Shown in pieces: positions 1 through 7,105 of a DNA stretch of 18,791 bases. The notes beneath the pieces were generated by a model. The model was not told where the DNA came from. It saw only the letters and a program-made list of their open reading frames with translations, and made no database searches. How positions within the stretch are numbered: position 1 is the first letter of the stretch; every line of letters starts with the position of its first letter. Position numbers and translations under genes: made by a program. Source of the DNA: JAENVT01 sp031412355 (GTDB taxonomy: Bacteria; Actinomycetota; Acidimicrobiia; Acidimicrobiales; Ilumatobacteraceae); NCBI GenBank assembly GCA_031412355.1, contig JANOCR010000222.1, positions 1 to 18,791 on the forward strand, written 5' to 3'.

Positions 1-655
1 ATGCGTGGCCATGCGATTTGCCGACGGTGTGGTGATGGCGGGCGACCGCCGTGCCACCAGCGGGAACTTGATCAGCCACCGCGGCATGGAAAAGGTCGTC
101 CAGGCGGACCACTTCAGCGGTGTGGCCATCGCCGGCGCCGCTGGTCCGGCGATGGAGATGATCAAGCTGTTCCAGTTGCAGCTCGAGCACTACGAAAAGG
201 TCGAGGGCGCTGCGCTGAGCCTGGAGGGCAAGGCCAACCAACTCTCGATGATGGTGCGCGGCAACCTGCCTGCGGCCATGCAGGGCATGGTCGTCGTACC
301 CATCTTCGCCGGGTACGACCTGCGCGCCCGTACAGGCCGGTTGTTCACCTACGACGTCACAGGTGGGCGCTACGAGGAGCAGGACTACGTGGCCACCGGA
401 TCCGGCAGCCTGCATGCCGGCACGGTCATCAAGATCGGGTATCGCGATTCGATGTCGGCCGACGATGCAATCTCGTTGGCGTGCAAGGGCCTTTGGGAAG
501 CGGCCGACGCTGACTCTGCCACCGGCGGCCCCGACGCATTGCGAGGCATCTATCCGATCGTCGCAACCATCACATCGACCGGCTGGCAGCGAGTCACCGA
601 CGATCGCCTGGCGACCGTGTTCGAGGATATCGCGACGGAGGTGAGAGCACGATGA
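1..655 (+). CDS. prcB: 20S proteasome beta subunit PrcB (5' partial)
   Basis: This is the catalytic beta subunit of the actinobacterial 20S proteasome, an N-terminal-threonine hydrolase that degrades pupylated proteins in the cytoplasm. The gene runs in from outside the window. The frame can be read from base 2, and base 1 is the last base of the preceding codon. Aligning from memory with mycobacterial PrcB, the first complete codon (Cys) is mature residue 3, so the catalytic Thr1 lies only a few bases upstream of the window. The motif ADGVVMAGDRRAT places Asp17 at bases 44-46, and the following GMEK places Lys33 at 92-94; both are catalytic-centre residues in the family. HYEKVEG, MVRGNLPAAMQG, GSGSLHAGT and DSATGGPD are also typical. 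The GTG at base 5 is not a real start, because it would remove Thr1 and the propeptide. The stop overlaps the prcA start by 4 bases (ATGA), which implies coupled translation. Confidence 0.96.
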   Translation, partial: CVAMRFADGVVMAGDRRATSGNLISHRGMEKVVQADHFSGVAIAGAAGPAMEMIKLFQLQLEHYEKVEGAALSLEGKANQLSMMVRGNLPAAMQGMVVVPIFAGYDLRARTGRLFTYDVTGGRYEEQDYVATGSGSLHAGTVIKIGYRDSMSADDAISLACKGLWEAADADSATGGPDALRGIYPIVATITSTGWQRVTDDRLATVFEDIATEVRAR

Positions 656-1332
656 CGATGCCGTACTACGTCGCCCCCGAACAGGTCATGAAGGACCGCG
701 CCGACTATGCCCGCAAGGGGATCGCCCGCGGTCGTGCAATGGTCGCAGTTCGGTACGCCGACGGAGTGGCCCTGGTCGCCGAGAATCCGTCCAACACGCT
801 GCGCAAGATCAGCGAGATCTACGACCGCATCGCCTTCGCCGGCGTTGGTCGCTACAACGAATTCGACCAGTTGCGCGTGGCCGGAGTGCGCGCCGCCGAT
901 CTGAAGGGTTACCAGTACTCGCGAGACGATGTCGACGCCCGGGGACTGGCCAATCAGTACGCGCAGATCCTCGGCCAGGTCTTCACCCACGAGATGAAGC
1001 CGATGGAGGTCGAGATCCTCGTCGCCGAAGTTGGCCACGGCAACGACGACTATCAGTTGTTCCACATCCTCTACGACGGCACAGTGATGGACGAACGGCG
1101 TTTCAGCGTGCTCGGCGGCGATGCCGAGGCCATCGCCAGCCGTCTCGACGAGTCGTACGCCGACACCCTCACGCTCGCTGCGGCCGTCATGGCCGGCACT
1201 GCGGCGTTGCAGGGCGCAGATCGCGCCCTGGGTGCCGACGATCTGGAGGTCGCCGTGCTGTCCCGGTCGAACGGGCGGCGGTGCTTCAAGCGGCTGACCG
1301 ACGCCGAGGTCGCCGAGATCCTGGCGGGTTAG
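652..1332 (+). CDS. prcA: 20S proteasome alpha subunit PrcA
   Basis: This encodes the non-catalytic alpha subunit, 226 residues, which forms the outer gated rings of the 20S proteasome and docks the Mpa/ARC ATPase. The N-terminus MTMPYYVAPEQVMKDRADYA is the conserved gate segment of actinobacterial PrcA. It is followed by RKGIARGRAMVAVRYADGV, VAENPSNTLRKISEIYDRI and YNEFDQLRVAGVRAADLKGY, all close to mycobacterial PrcA. No N-terminal catalytic threonine is exposed, as expected for an alpha subunit. The protein ends soon after the DDLEVAVLSR strand. It is about 20 residues shorter than M. tuberculosis PrcA, mainly because it lacks a long charged C-terminal tail. The start is fixed by the 4-base overlap with prcB. 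The pxpA start codon lies 6 bases beyond the stop, so the transcript very likely continues into the 5-oxoprolinase genes. Confidence 0.96.
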   Translation: MTMPYYVAPEQVMKDRADYARKGIARGRAMVAVRYADGVALVAENPSNTLRKISEIYDRIAFAGVGRYNEFDQLRVAGVRAADLKGYQYSRDDVDARGLANQYAQILGQVFTHEMKPMEVEILVAEVGHGNDDYQLFHILYDGTVMDERRFSVLGGDAEAIASRLDESYADTLTLAAAVMAGTAALQGADRALGADDLEVAVLSRSNGRRCFKRLTDAEVAEILAG

Positions 1333-1338
1333 TTGCAC

Positions 1339-2070
1339 ATGGCCCGCTCCGTCGATCTCAACAGCGATGTCGGCGAAGGCTTCGGCGCGTGGCCGGGCGG
1401 ACCCGACCGCGAGTTGATGAACATCATCACCTCGGCCAACATCGCCTGCGGTTTCCATGCCGGGGATCCATCGATCATGCGCCGCACGTGCGAGATGGCC
1501 GTCGACAAGAACGTGGCGATCGGTGCTCATGTCAGCTATCCCGACCTCGCCGGATTCGGTCGCCGTTTCATCGACATGAAACCCGACGAGCTCGCCGACG
1601 CGGTCGTGTATCAGATCGGCGCGCTCGCAGGCGTAGCGCACGCCGCCGGCGGCACCGTCAAGTACGTCAAGCCTCACGGCGCCCTCTACAACACCATCGT
1701 TCGACACGAAGATCAGGCCAACGCTGTCGCGACCGCGGTGCGCATGTTCGATCCCACGCTGCCGCTGCTGGGCCTGCCAGGTACCGATAGCGCGATCGAA
1801 CGTGCGGCAGCCGAACACGGATTGGCGTTCCGGTTCGAGGGGTTTGCCGACCGGGGCTATACGGCGGAGGGCACGCTGATCCCGCGCGGCCAGCCGGGTG
1901 CGCTGTTGACCGACGAGACGGCGGCAACGAACCAGGCAGTTGACCTCGCCGATCGCGGGATCACGTCGATCTGCCTGCACAGTGACACCCCGGGTGCCGC
2001 CGAGCTGGGCGCCGCCGTGGCGGTCGGCCTGCTGCAGGCCGGCTTCGAATTGCGGCCCTTCACGCGATGA
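1339..2070 (+). CDS. pxpA: 5-oxoprolinase subunit A (LamB/YcsF family)
   Basis: PxpA, with PxpB and PxpC, forms the bacterial ATP-dependent 5-oxoprolinase, which opens pyroglutamate (5-oxo-L-proline) to glutamate. The 243-residue product has the family length (E. coli 244). The LamB/YcsF motifs appear in order: DLNSDVGEGFG (residues 6-16), SANIACGFHAGDP (32-44), GAHVSYPDLAGFGRR (62-76), KYVKPHGALYN (108-118) and PRGQPGALLTD near the C-terminus. I chose the ATG at 1339. A TTG two codons upstream directly abuts the prcA stop and would add only two residues before the conserved N-terminal strand. No strong Shine-Dalgarno sequence is visible, and the 6-base gap to prcA suggests translational coupling. 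Its position directly behind the proteasome core genes is unusual. The stop overlaps the pxpB start by 4 bases. Confidence 0.93.
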   Translation: MARSVDLNSDVGEGFGAWPGGPDRELMNIITSANIACGFHAGDPSIMRRTCEMAVDKNVAIGAHVSYPDLAGFGRRFIDMKPDELADAVVYQIGALAGVAHAAGGTVKYVKPHGALYNTIVRHEDQANAVATAVRMFDPTLPLLGLPGTDSAIERAAAEHGLAFRFEGFADRGYTAEGTLIPRGQPGALLTDETAATNQAVDLADRGITSICLHSDTPGAAELGAAVAVGLLQAGFELRPFTR

Positions 2071-2663
2071 GGTTGCTGCCCTTTGGGCCGGGCGCCGTTC
2101 TGGCGGAATACGAGTCGTTGAGCGAGGTGATGGCGGTCGACGATGCACTGCGAGCGTCAGGACTGGCGGGCATCGACGACGTCATACCTGCAGCTCGAAC
2201 CGTCCTCGTGCGCTTCCGAAACGTCGACCGTGCGGCACTCGATGCGTTGCTGGTGCCGACGGTCGCTGGGCCACGCCCGCAGGGGCCGATCGTCGACATC
2301 CCTGTCGTCTACGACGGGGTGGATCTCGACGACGTAGCGGCGGCGACCGGGCTCTCGATCGAGCAGATCATCGAGGCGCATTCCTCGGTCGTGTACTCCG
2401 CAGCATTCCTTGGATTCACACCTGGATGGGCGTACCTGGTCGGATTGCCTCCCGAACTGCACCTGCCTCGCCGGTCGACGCCGCGGACCGCGATCACCGC
2501 TGGCTCGGTGGCCATTGCCAACGAGTTCACGGGCGTGTATCCAACCGTGAGCCCAGGTGGCTGGCACCTGCTCGGCCACACTACGGCGACGATGTTCGAC
2601 GTGCATCGGGACAAGCCGGCCTTGGTGATGGCCGGTGACCGCGTCCGGTTCGTGCGCACATGA
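2067..2663 (+). CDS. pxpB: 5-oxoprolinase subunit B (allophanate hydrolase subunit 1-like)
   Basis: This is the 198-residue subunit of 5-oxoprolinase that belongs to the KipI/AHS1 family. Family signatures are clear: DIPVVYDG (77-84), FLGFTPGWAYLVGLP (114-128), PRRSTPRTAITAGSVAIAN (134-152), then YPTVSPGGWHLLGHT (158-172) and a C-terminal AGDRVRF (189-195). KipI-type homologues were first described as sporulation kinase inhibitors, but next to pxpA and pxpC the metabolic role is the better call. The start ATG at 2067 shares the ATGA with the pxpA stop, and the stop shares ATGA with the pxpC start. The three subunits are therefore probably made in matched amounts by coupled translation. An AHS1 domain of a urea carboxylase/allophanate hydrolase system is the alternative, and is unlikely because pxpA sits next to it. 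Confidence 0.92.
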   Translation: MRLLPFGPGAVLAEYESLSEVMAVDDALRASGLAGIDDVIPAARTVLVRFRNVDRAALDALLVPTVAGPRPQGPIVDIPVVYDGVDLDDVAAATGLSIEQIIEAHSSVVYSAAFLGFTPGWAYLVGLPPELHLPRRSTPRTAITAGSVAIANEFTGVYPTVSPGGWHLLGHTTATMFDVHRDKPALVMAGDRVRFVRT

Positions 2664-3505
2664 TCGAGGTCGTCAACCAGGGGATCGGGAGCTCGTTCCA
2701 GGATCTTGGCCGCCTGGGGTGTTCGCACCTCGGTGTCGGCCGCAGCGGCGCCGTCGATCGGCCGTCGCACCGCCTGGCCAATCGGCTGGTCGGCAACGAC
2801 GAGTCGGCCGCAACCATCGAGACGTGTGGTGGCCTGACGGTGCGCCTCGATCGACCCGCGGTCGTGTCGGTGACCGGCGCACAGGGCGACATCGCCGTGC
2901 GGCACGGCCCACCGATGGGCGTCAACACGGTCGAATACCTGCCAGCGGGAACCGAGTTCACACTGCGACCGCCCGACGTCGGTGTGCGCTACTACGTTGC
3001 CGTTCGCGGCGGCCTCGAGATCGAGCCGGTGCTGGGGTCGCGCAGCCTCGACACGTTGGCAGGACTGGGGCCTCGCCTGCAGGCTGGTGACCGCATCGTT
3101 ATCGGGCCCGATCCGAAGACTCCGCTCACCACCGACCTCGGTGTGCGCCCGCCACTGACCGCGTTGATCCACCTGTCGACAGGTCCTCGGCACGACTGGT
3201 TCACGCAAGAGGCTTGGTCGAACCTGACGACGAAGGCGTTCATTGTCAGTGCCTCGGGAAATCGCGTCGGTGCCCGACTCAATGGCCCGCCGCTCGAACG
3301 ACGACAGGCGCGAGAGTTGCTGAGCGAGGGACTGGTCGAAGGGGCGATTCAAGTGCCGCCCGACGGCCAGCCGATCGTGATGCTGGCGGATCATCCGGTC
3401 ACCGGTGGCTACCCGGTGATTGGGGTGGTTGCCCCAGAACACGTGCCCTCGATCGCCCAGGCTCGGCCCGGTACCGCGTTGCGATTCCGACACACCACCG
3501 GATAG
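2660..3505 (+). CDS. pxpC: 5-oxoprolinase subunit C (allophanate hydrolase subunit 2-like)
   Basis: This is the 281-residue KipA/AHS2-family subunit of 5-oxoprolinase. The N-terminus carries the conserved pattern SSFQDLGRLG (11-20), GVGRSGAVDRPSHRLAN (25-41) and LVGNDES (43-49), followed by the glutamate-containing IETCGGLTV (53-61). The C-terminal part has EGLVEGAIQVPPDGQPIVM and a HPVTGGYPVIG segment, which match the family signature. The size is at the short end of the usual range for single-domain family members. The start overlaps the pxpB stop by 4 bases. After the stop, 37 bases separate it from pafA, and that gap holds a candidate leaderless promoter. No terminator-like hairpin is visible there, so read-through into pafA is possible. 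Together with pxpA and pxpB the enzyme set is complete. Confidence 0.92.
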   Translation: MIEVVNQGIGSSFQDLGRLGCSHLGVGRSGAVDRPSHRLANRLVGNDESAATIETCGGLTVRLDRPAVVSVTGAQGDIAVRHGPPMGVNTVEYLPAGTEFTLRPPDVGVRYYVAVRGGLEIEPVLGSRSLDTLAGLGPRLQAGDRIVIGPDPKTPLTTDLGVRPPLTALIHLSTGPRHDWFTQEAWSNLTTKAFIVSASGNRVGARLNGPPLERRQARELLSEGLVEGAIQVPPDGQPIVMLADHPVTGGYPVIGVVAPEHVPSIAQARPGTALRFRHTTG

Positions 3506-3530
3506 ACGAGCAATCGGCTGCGCATCGCGC

Positions 3531-3536
3531 TACGTT
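3531..3536 (+). promoter_or_regulatory. Candidate -10 box, leaderless pafA promoter
   Basis: TACGTT fits the actinobacterial TANNNT -10 pattern and ends 6 bases before the pafA ATG at 3543. A transcript starting 6-8 bases downstream would begin at or next to the A of the start codon. No Shine-Dalgarno sequence precedes the ATG, which fits leaderless initiation. No clear -35 element is visible. Confidence 0.45.
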
Positions 3537-3542
3537 GCCCAC

Positions 3543-4901
3543 ATGGAGCGCCGCATCTACGGCCTCGAGAACGAATACGGCGTCACCTGTACATTGCGCG
3601 GCCAGCGGCGGCTCAGCCCCGACGAGGTCGCCCGCTACCTGTTCCGGCGTGTCGTCTCGTGGGGTCGCAGCAGCAATGTGTTCTTGCAGAACGGGGCGCG
3701 GTTGTACCTCGATGTCGGTTCGCATCCCGAGTACGCCACGCCCGAATGCGACTCGTTGTACGACCTGGTGGTGCACGACAAGGCCGGCGAACGCATCCTC
3801 GAGAGCTTGCTGGTCTCGGCCGAGCAACGCCTGCGCGAGGAGGGCATCAGGGGCACGATCTACCTGTTCAAGAACAACACTGACTCCGCCGGCAACAGCT
3901 ACGGCTGTCATGAGAACTACCTCACGCGGCGCGCCGACGACCTGGGCCACTACGCCGAGGTGCTGATCCCGTTTCTGGTCAGCCGGCAGATCTTCACCGG
4001 CTCCGGCAAGGTGTTGCAGACGGCTCGCGGACCGATGTACTCCATCGCCCAGCGCGCCGAGCACATCTGGGAGGGCGTCAGTTCAGCCACGACCCGCAGC
4101 CGGCCGATCATCAACACGCGCGACGAGCCGCACGCCGATGCGGAGCGCTATCGCCGTCTGCACGTGATAGTCGGCGATTCGAACATGAGCGAGTACACGA
4201 CGTTCGTGAAGGTCGGTTCAGCGGCATGCATGTTGCGCATGCTCGAGGACCCCTCCGTGGTGTTGCGCGACATGACTCTCGAGAACCCGATCCGGGCGAT
4301 TCGCGACATCAGCCACGACATGACGTGCCGTCGCAAGGTACGCCTGGCCAATGGGCGCGAAGTCAGCGCGCTCGACATCCAACGCGAGTACCTCGATCGT
4401 GCCCAGCGATACGCCGACACGAAAGGTTTCCCGCCTCTCGAGCAGCGCGCCCTGGAGATGTGGGAACACTGCATCAGCACCATCGAAAACGACCCTCTGA
4501 AGCTCGATCGCGAGGTCGACTGGGTGATCAAGTACCGACTGCTCGACGCCTTCCGTACACGCCACGATCTACCGCTGGGGCATGCCAGGGTGCAGTTGCT
4601 CGACCTGCAGTATCACGACATCTCGCGCGAGCGCAGCCCGTTCTACAAGCTGCAGGATCGCGGCCTGGTCGAACGGATGTGCGTCGATGCCGACATCGAC
4701 GCCGCCGTCGACCTCCCGCCGCAGACAACTCGGGCGCGGTTACGCGGCGAGTTCATCAAGCGGGCCAAGGAACGCAAGCGCGATTACACGGTCGACTGGG
4801 TTCATCTCAAGCTCAACGACCAAGCCCAGCGCACGGTGTTGTGCAAGGACCCGTTCAAGAGCCGCGATGAACGGGTCGAGAAGCTGATCGCCTCCTTGTG
4901 A
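3543..4901 (+). CDS. pafA: Pup--protein ligase PafA
   Basis: PafA is the only ligase of the pupylation pathway. It uses ATP to activate the C-terminal glutamate of Pup as a gamma-glutamyl phosphate and joins it to a substrate lysine, marking the protein for the proteasome. The product is 452 residues, the same length as the mycobacterial enzyme. Conserved glutamine-synthetase-like elements are visible: GLENEYGVTCT (7-17, with the Mg-binding glutamates), RYLFRRVVSWGRSSNVF (31-47) and LYLDVGSHPEYATPECD (54-70, Asp57 being the proposed catalytic base). FKNNTDSAGNSYGCHENYL, HIWEGVSSATTRSRPIINTR and the C-terminal VDWVHLKLNDQAQRTVLCKD follow. The ATG at 3543 is chosen because it starts exactly at the family N-terminus; the open frame upstream to 3420 lies inside pxpC. 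In most actinobacteria pafA follows prcA closely or lies just beyond it; here pxpABC intervenes. Confidence 0.97.
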   Translation: MERRIYGLENEYGVTCTLRGQRRLSPDEVARYLFRRVVSWGRSSNVFLQNGARLYLDVGSHPEYATPECDSLYDLVVHDKAGERILESLLVSAEQRLREEGIRGTIYLFKNNTDSAGNSYGCHENYLTRRADDLGHYAEVLIPFLVSRQIFTGSGKVLQTARGPMYSIAQRAEHIWEGVSSATTRSRPIINTRDEPHADAERYRRLHVIVGDSNMSEYTTFVKVGSAACMLRMLEDPSVVLRDMTLENPIRAIRDISHDMTCRRKVRLANGREVSALDIQREYLDRAQRYADTKGFPPLEQRALEMWEHCISTIENDPLKLDREVDWVIKYRLLDAFRTRHDLPLGHARVQLLDLQYHDISRERSPFYKLQDRGLVERMCVDADIDAAVDLPPQTTRARLRGEFIKRAKERKRDYTVDWVHLKLNDQAQRTVLCKDPFKSRDERVEKLIASL

Positions 4902-4930
4902 TCTGCCCGTCGATTGGGCGAGTGGGCCGC

Positions 4931-4936
4931 TAGCGT
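4931..4936 (+). promoter_or_regulatory. Candidate -10 box, leaderless lepB1 promoter
   Basis: TAGCGT matches TANNNT and lies 7 bases before the ATG at 4944, so transcription could start at the start codon. It also argues against the upstream in-frame TTG at 4914, which would place this box inside the coding region. No convincing -35 hexamer is seen. Confidence 0.4.
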
Positions 4937-4943
4937 GGAATCG

Positions 4944-5600
4944 ATGGGCACTGACGAGACACGGGCTGCCGTCGTTGACGTGCATCCCGACATCTCGGTC
5001 GAGGATGAGTACGACGATGTCACCGACCTTGCTACGCCGGCCCACGCAGCCGAATCCGGTAAGCACAAGCGGTCTGGGCTCGTCGAGTGGATCGTCGTGG
5101 TGGTCGTCGCCATCAGTTCGGCACTCCTGGTGCGCGCCTACGTGTTGCAGCAGTTCGCCGTCGAAGGCACGTCGATGCTCAACACGTTGCATCCCAGCGA
5201 CCGTGTGCTGGTCAACAAGCTCAGCTACCGCCTTCACGATCCGCGGCGAGGCGACGTCGTGGTGCTCAAGCGAATCGAGAACAATTCGCAGGAGCGCGAT
5301 CTGATCAAGCGGGTCGTTGCGCTGCCGGGTGAGACGATCGAGTACCACGATTGCCAGCTTTTCATCGACGGCATCTTGGTCATCGAGCCATATCTCGACC
5401 CGCAGATCGTTTCGTCGAATCGTTGCGGGTCCGATCAGCCGGCAGTGCAGGTGCTACCGCAACACGTTTTTGTCATGGGTGACAATCGCGGCGGTTCACT
5501 CGACAGCCGCGACAGCAGTGTCGGCCAGGTCGACTATGGCAACCTGATCGGCCGCGCCTTTGTGGTCATGTGGCCCTTTGCCGATTGGCAGTGGCTGTAA
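4944..5600 (+). CDS. lepB: Type I signal peptidase (first tandem copy)
   Basis: This is a membrane-anchored serine/lysine protease of the S26 family that removes signal peptides from exported proteins on the outer face of the membrane. The 218-residue product has an acidic cytoplasmic N-terminus (1-40) and one transmembrane segment (about 47-66). The conserved boxes follow: VEGTSMLNTL with the nucleophile Ser77, GDVVVLKR (103-110), DLIKRVVALPGE with the general base Lys122, and MGDNRGGSLDSR (178-189). The proline usually found two residues after the Ser-Met pair is Asn80 here. Cys137 and Cys161 are both in the extracytoplasmic domain and could form a disulfide. The gene lies 42 bases downstream of pafA and 18 bases upstream of a second copy with the same layout, so the two are probably co-transcribed duplicates. 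Confidence 0.93.
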   Translation: MGTDETRAAVVDVHPDISVEDEYDDVTDLATPAHAAESGKHKRSGLVEWIVVVVVAISSALLVRAYVLQQFAVEGTSMLNTLHPSDRVLVNKLSYRLHDPRRGDVVVLKRIENNSQERDLIKRVVALPGETIEYHDCQLFIDGILVIEPYLDPQIVSSNRCGSDQPAVQVLPQHVFVMGDNRGGSLDSRDSSVGQVDYGNLIGRAFVVMWPFADWQWL

Positions 5601-5618
5601 CGCGGCGCTGGGTCGTGC

Positions 5619-6314
5619 ATGACCGGTGACGAGTGGTGGACCTCGGCGGTCGATCAGTTCGGGCTTGACGGCTATCTCGAAACCACGCCGACGATGGCAA
5701 CGCCATCGGGTCAGTCGGCGACACCGGACAGCCGGCCCCCCGAGACTCCGGAGCAGGCACGGGCGACTCGGCGCCGACGCCGACGAAGGGCGGGAATCGA
5801 ATGGCTCGTGATAGCCGCGCTCGCACTCTCGGCTGCGTTGCTGTTGCGCACCTTTGTGATCCAGCAGTTCGCGGTCGACGGGCAGAGCATGTTGGGCACG
5901 CTTCATTCCGGCGACCGCGTCATCGTCAACAAGCTCAGCTACGACGTGCACGACCCGCGTCATGGCGACGTCGTGGTGTTGAAAGACACCGAGGAGACCC
6001 TCGAGATCCGCGATCTGATAAAGCGGGTGATTGCGCTGCCGGGCGAGACCATCGAGTATCGCAATTGCCAGCTCTTCATCGACGGCATCCGCATGACCGA
6101 GCCCTATCTCGACCCGATACTCGTTCGCCCCGACCATTGTGGAAGTTCGCAAGCGTTGGTCGAAGTCGAACCCGGTCACGTCTTCGTGATGGGCGACAAC
6201 CGTGCCGCGTCGCTCGACAGCCGAACGTTGGCGATCGGCCAGATCCCATACGACAACCTGATCGGTCGAGCGTTCGTTGTGATCTGGCCGACAGCGGATT
6301 GGCGATGGCTTTAG
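5619..6314 (+). CDS. lepB: Type I signal peptidase (second tandem copy)
   Basis: This is a second S26 signal peptidase, 231 residues, clearly a duplicate of its upstream neighbour. It has a Pro/Thr-rich, variable cytoplasmic N-terminus with a run of seven arginines (51-57), one transmembrane segment (about 60-78), and then VDGQSMLGTL with Ser90. The central HDPRHGDVVVLKD, DLIKRVIALPGE with Lys135 and MGDNRAASLDSR (191-202) complete the catalytic boxes. Residue 93 is Gly where Pro is usual. Cys150 and Cys174 keep the same 24-residue spacing seen in copy one. Similarity between the copies is strong from the membrane segment to the shared C-terminus (ADW-W-L) but absent in the first 40-50 residues, so regulation or partner contacts may differ. 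The stop overlaps the convergent phosphodiesterase gene by 4 bases. Confidence 0.93.
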   Translation: MTGDEWWTSAVDQFGLDGYLETTPTMATPSGQSATPDSRPPETPEQARATRRRRRRRAGIEWLVIAALALSAALLLRTFVIQQFAVDGQSMLGTLHSGDRVIVNKLSYDVHDPRHGDVVVLKDTEETLEIRDLIKRVIALPGETIEYRNCQLFIDGIRMTEPYLDPILVRPDHCGSSQALVEVEPGHVFVMGDNRAASLDSRTLAIGQIPYDNLIGRAFVVIWPTADWRWL

Positions 6315-7045
6315 CGCGTGCTTGGCGGCTGACCGATCTCGGTCTGGTACACCCCGATCATGCGGTCGACCCAATCGCTGTAGACACCGTCGAGGCCCAT
6401 GCGCAGCGCCGCTTGGAGGATGTGCAGCTCCTGCATGTCCCACCCGAACGCAGCCCGATCGAACCGATGGAACAACGCCACCATGCCACCGTTCCAGTCA
6501 GAATGATGCAGGTTGACGGCGTCGATGCCGTGCTCGCGCAGTGTGGCAGCACGGCGTTCTGGGCCCTCCTTGATCCGCGACAGGCGTGTCGAATCGACCA
6601 GCTTCACGCCCTGCCCACGCAACGGCAGCAATGATTCCCATTGCGGTGCGCACAGCCAGACCCGCTCGAGCAGTACTGGGGAGACCTCGGCGACGACGTC
6701 GACCACGACTTGGCCGCTGACGGCGTCTTTCAGATCGAGCGAGAGGTGGTAGTTGCTGCCACAACGCTCGATCAGATCGGTGAGCGACGGGATGTGGGTC
6801 GGCAGGGCTGATCGGTGCATCTCGCCGATGGGGCGATTTCGGCCCAGAGAACGCTTGACGACACCGTCGTGGTCGAGGACGGGCACTCCGTCGAGCGTCA
6901 CCCACACATCGCTCTCCAGCCCGGTGGCACCCAGCTTCAATGCCAGCTCGAACCCCGTCAGGGTGTTCTCCGGGGCGTGCGCGCGAGCCCCACGGTGCCC
7001 GAAAGCAATGGGGTCGTCGAGGAGCGATGGGAGCCGTTGCTGCAC
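6311..7045 (-). CDS. Glycerophosphodiester phosphodiesterase family protein
   Basis: This is a GDPD-family enzyme that hydrolyses glycerophosphodiesters to glycerol-3-phosphate and an alcohol. It has 244 residues and no signal peptide, so it is probably cytoplasmic (UgpQ-like). The TIM-barrel signature is clear near the N-terminus: IAFGHRGARAHAPENTLTGF (13-32), with His17, Arg18 and Glu26, then LESDVWVTLDG (43-53) and VPVLDHDG (54-61), with Glu44, Asp46 and His59. These are the metal and catalytic residues of the family. LSLDLK and a C-terminal MGLDGVYSDWVDR also fit. The start is a GTG at 7045 with no nearby in-frame ATG upstream. Its stop codon overlaps the stop of the second signal peptidase on the other strand. 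The 60 bases to the tatB start form a divergent promoter region. Confidence 0.9.
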   Translation of the reverse strand: MQQRLPSLLDDPIAFGHRGARAHAPENTLTGFELALKLGATGLESDVWVTLDGVPVLDHDGVVKRSLGRNRPIGEMHRSALPTHIPSLTDLIERCGSNYHLSLDLKDAVSGQVVVDVVAEVSPVLLERVWLCAPQWESLLPLRGQGVKLVDSTRLSRIKEGPERRAATLREHGIDAVNLHHSDWNGGMVALFHRFDRAAFGWDMQELHILQAALRMGLDGVYSDWVDRMIGVYQTEIGQPPSTR

Positions 7046-7091
7046 GTCATGAATGATGCCACGGTGCAGTTCCGATCGGAGGTCCAGCTCG

Positions 7092-7097
7092 TAGACT
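7092..7097 (+). promoter_or_regulatory. Candidate -10 box, leaderless tat promoter
   Basis: TAGACT fits TANNNT and is separated by 8 bases from the ATG at 7106. It lies in the 60-base divergent region between the phosphodiesterase gene and the tat genes. No Shine-Dalgarno sequence or clear -35 box is visible. Confidence 0.4.
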
Positions 7098-7105
7098 CCC
7101 CGGCG

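Noticed and set aside
550..3493. Large minus-strand open frames opposite prcA, pxpA, pxpB and pxpC (532 and 394 codons).
   Set aside because: They oppose confidently identified genes, have shadow-frame composition and show no family motifs.
3420..3542. An upstream extension of pafA.
   Set aside because: It overlaps pxpC, has no family similarity, and the ATG at 3543 starts exactly where the family begins, with the normal length of 452 residues.
3420..5350. Possibility of a mobile element or horizontal transfer bringing in pxpABC.
   Set aside because: I see no transposase, integrase, terminal repeats or tRNA fragment around the genes, and base composition looks the same as in the flanking prcA and pafA.
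6815..7105. An N-terminal extension of the tatB-like gene by 97 residues.
   Set aside because: It is antisense to the GDPD gene and would place the membrane helix in the middle of the protein, unlike all TatA/TatB proteins.
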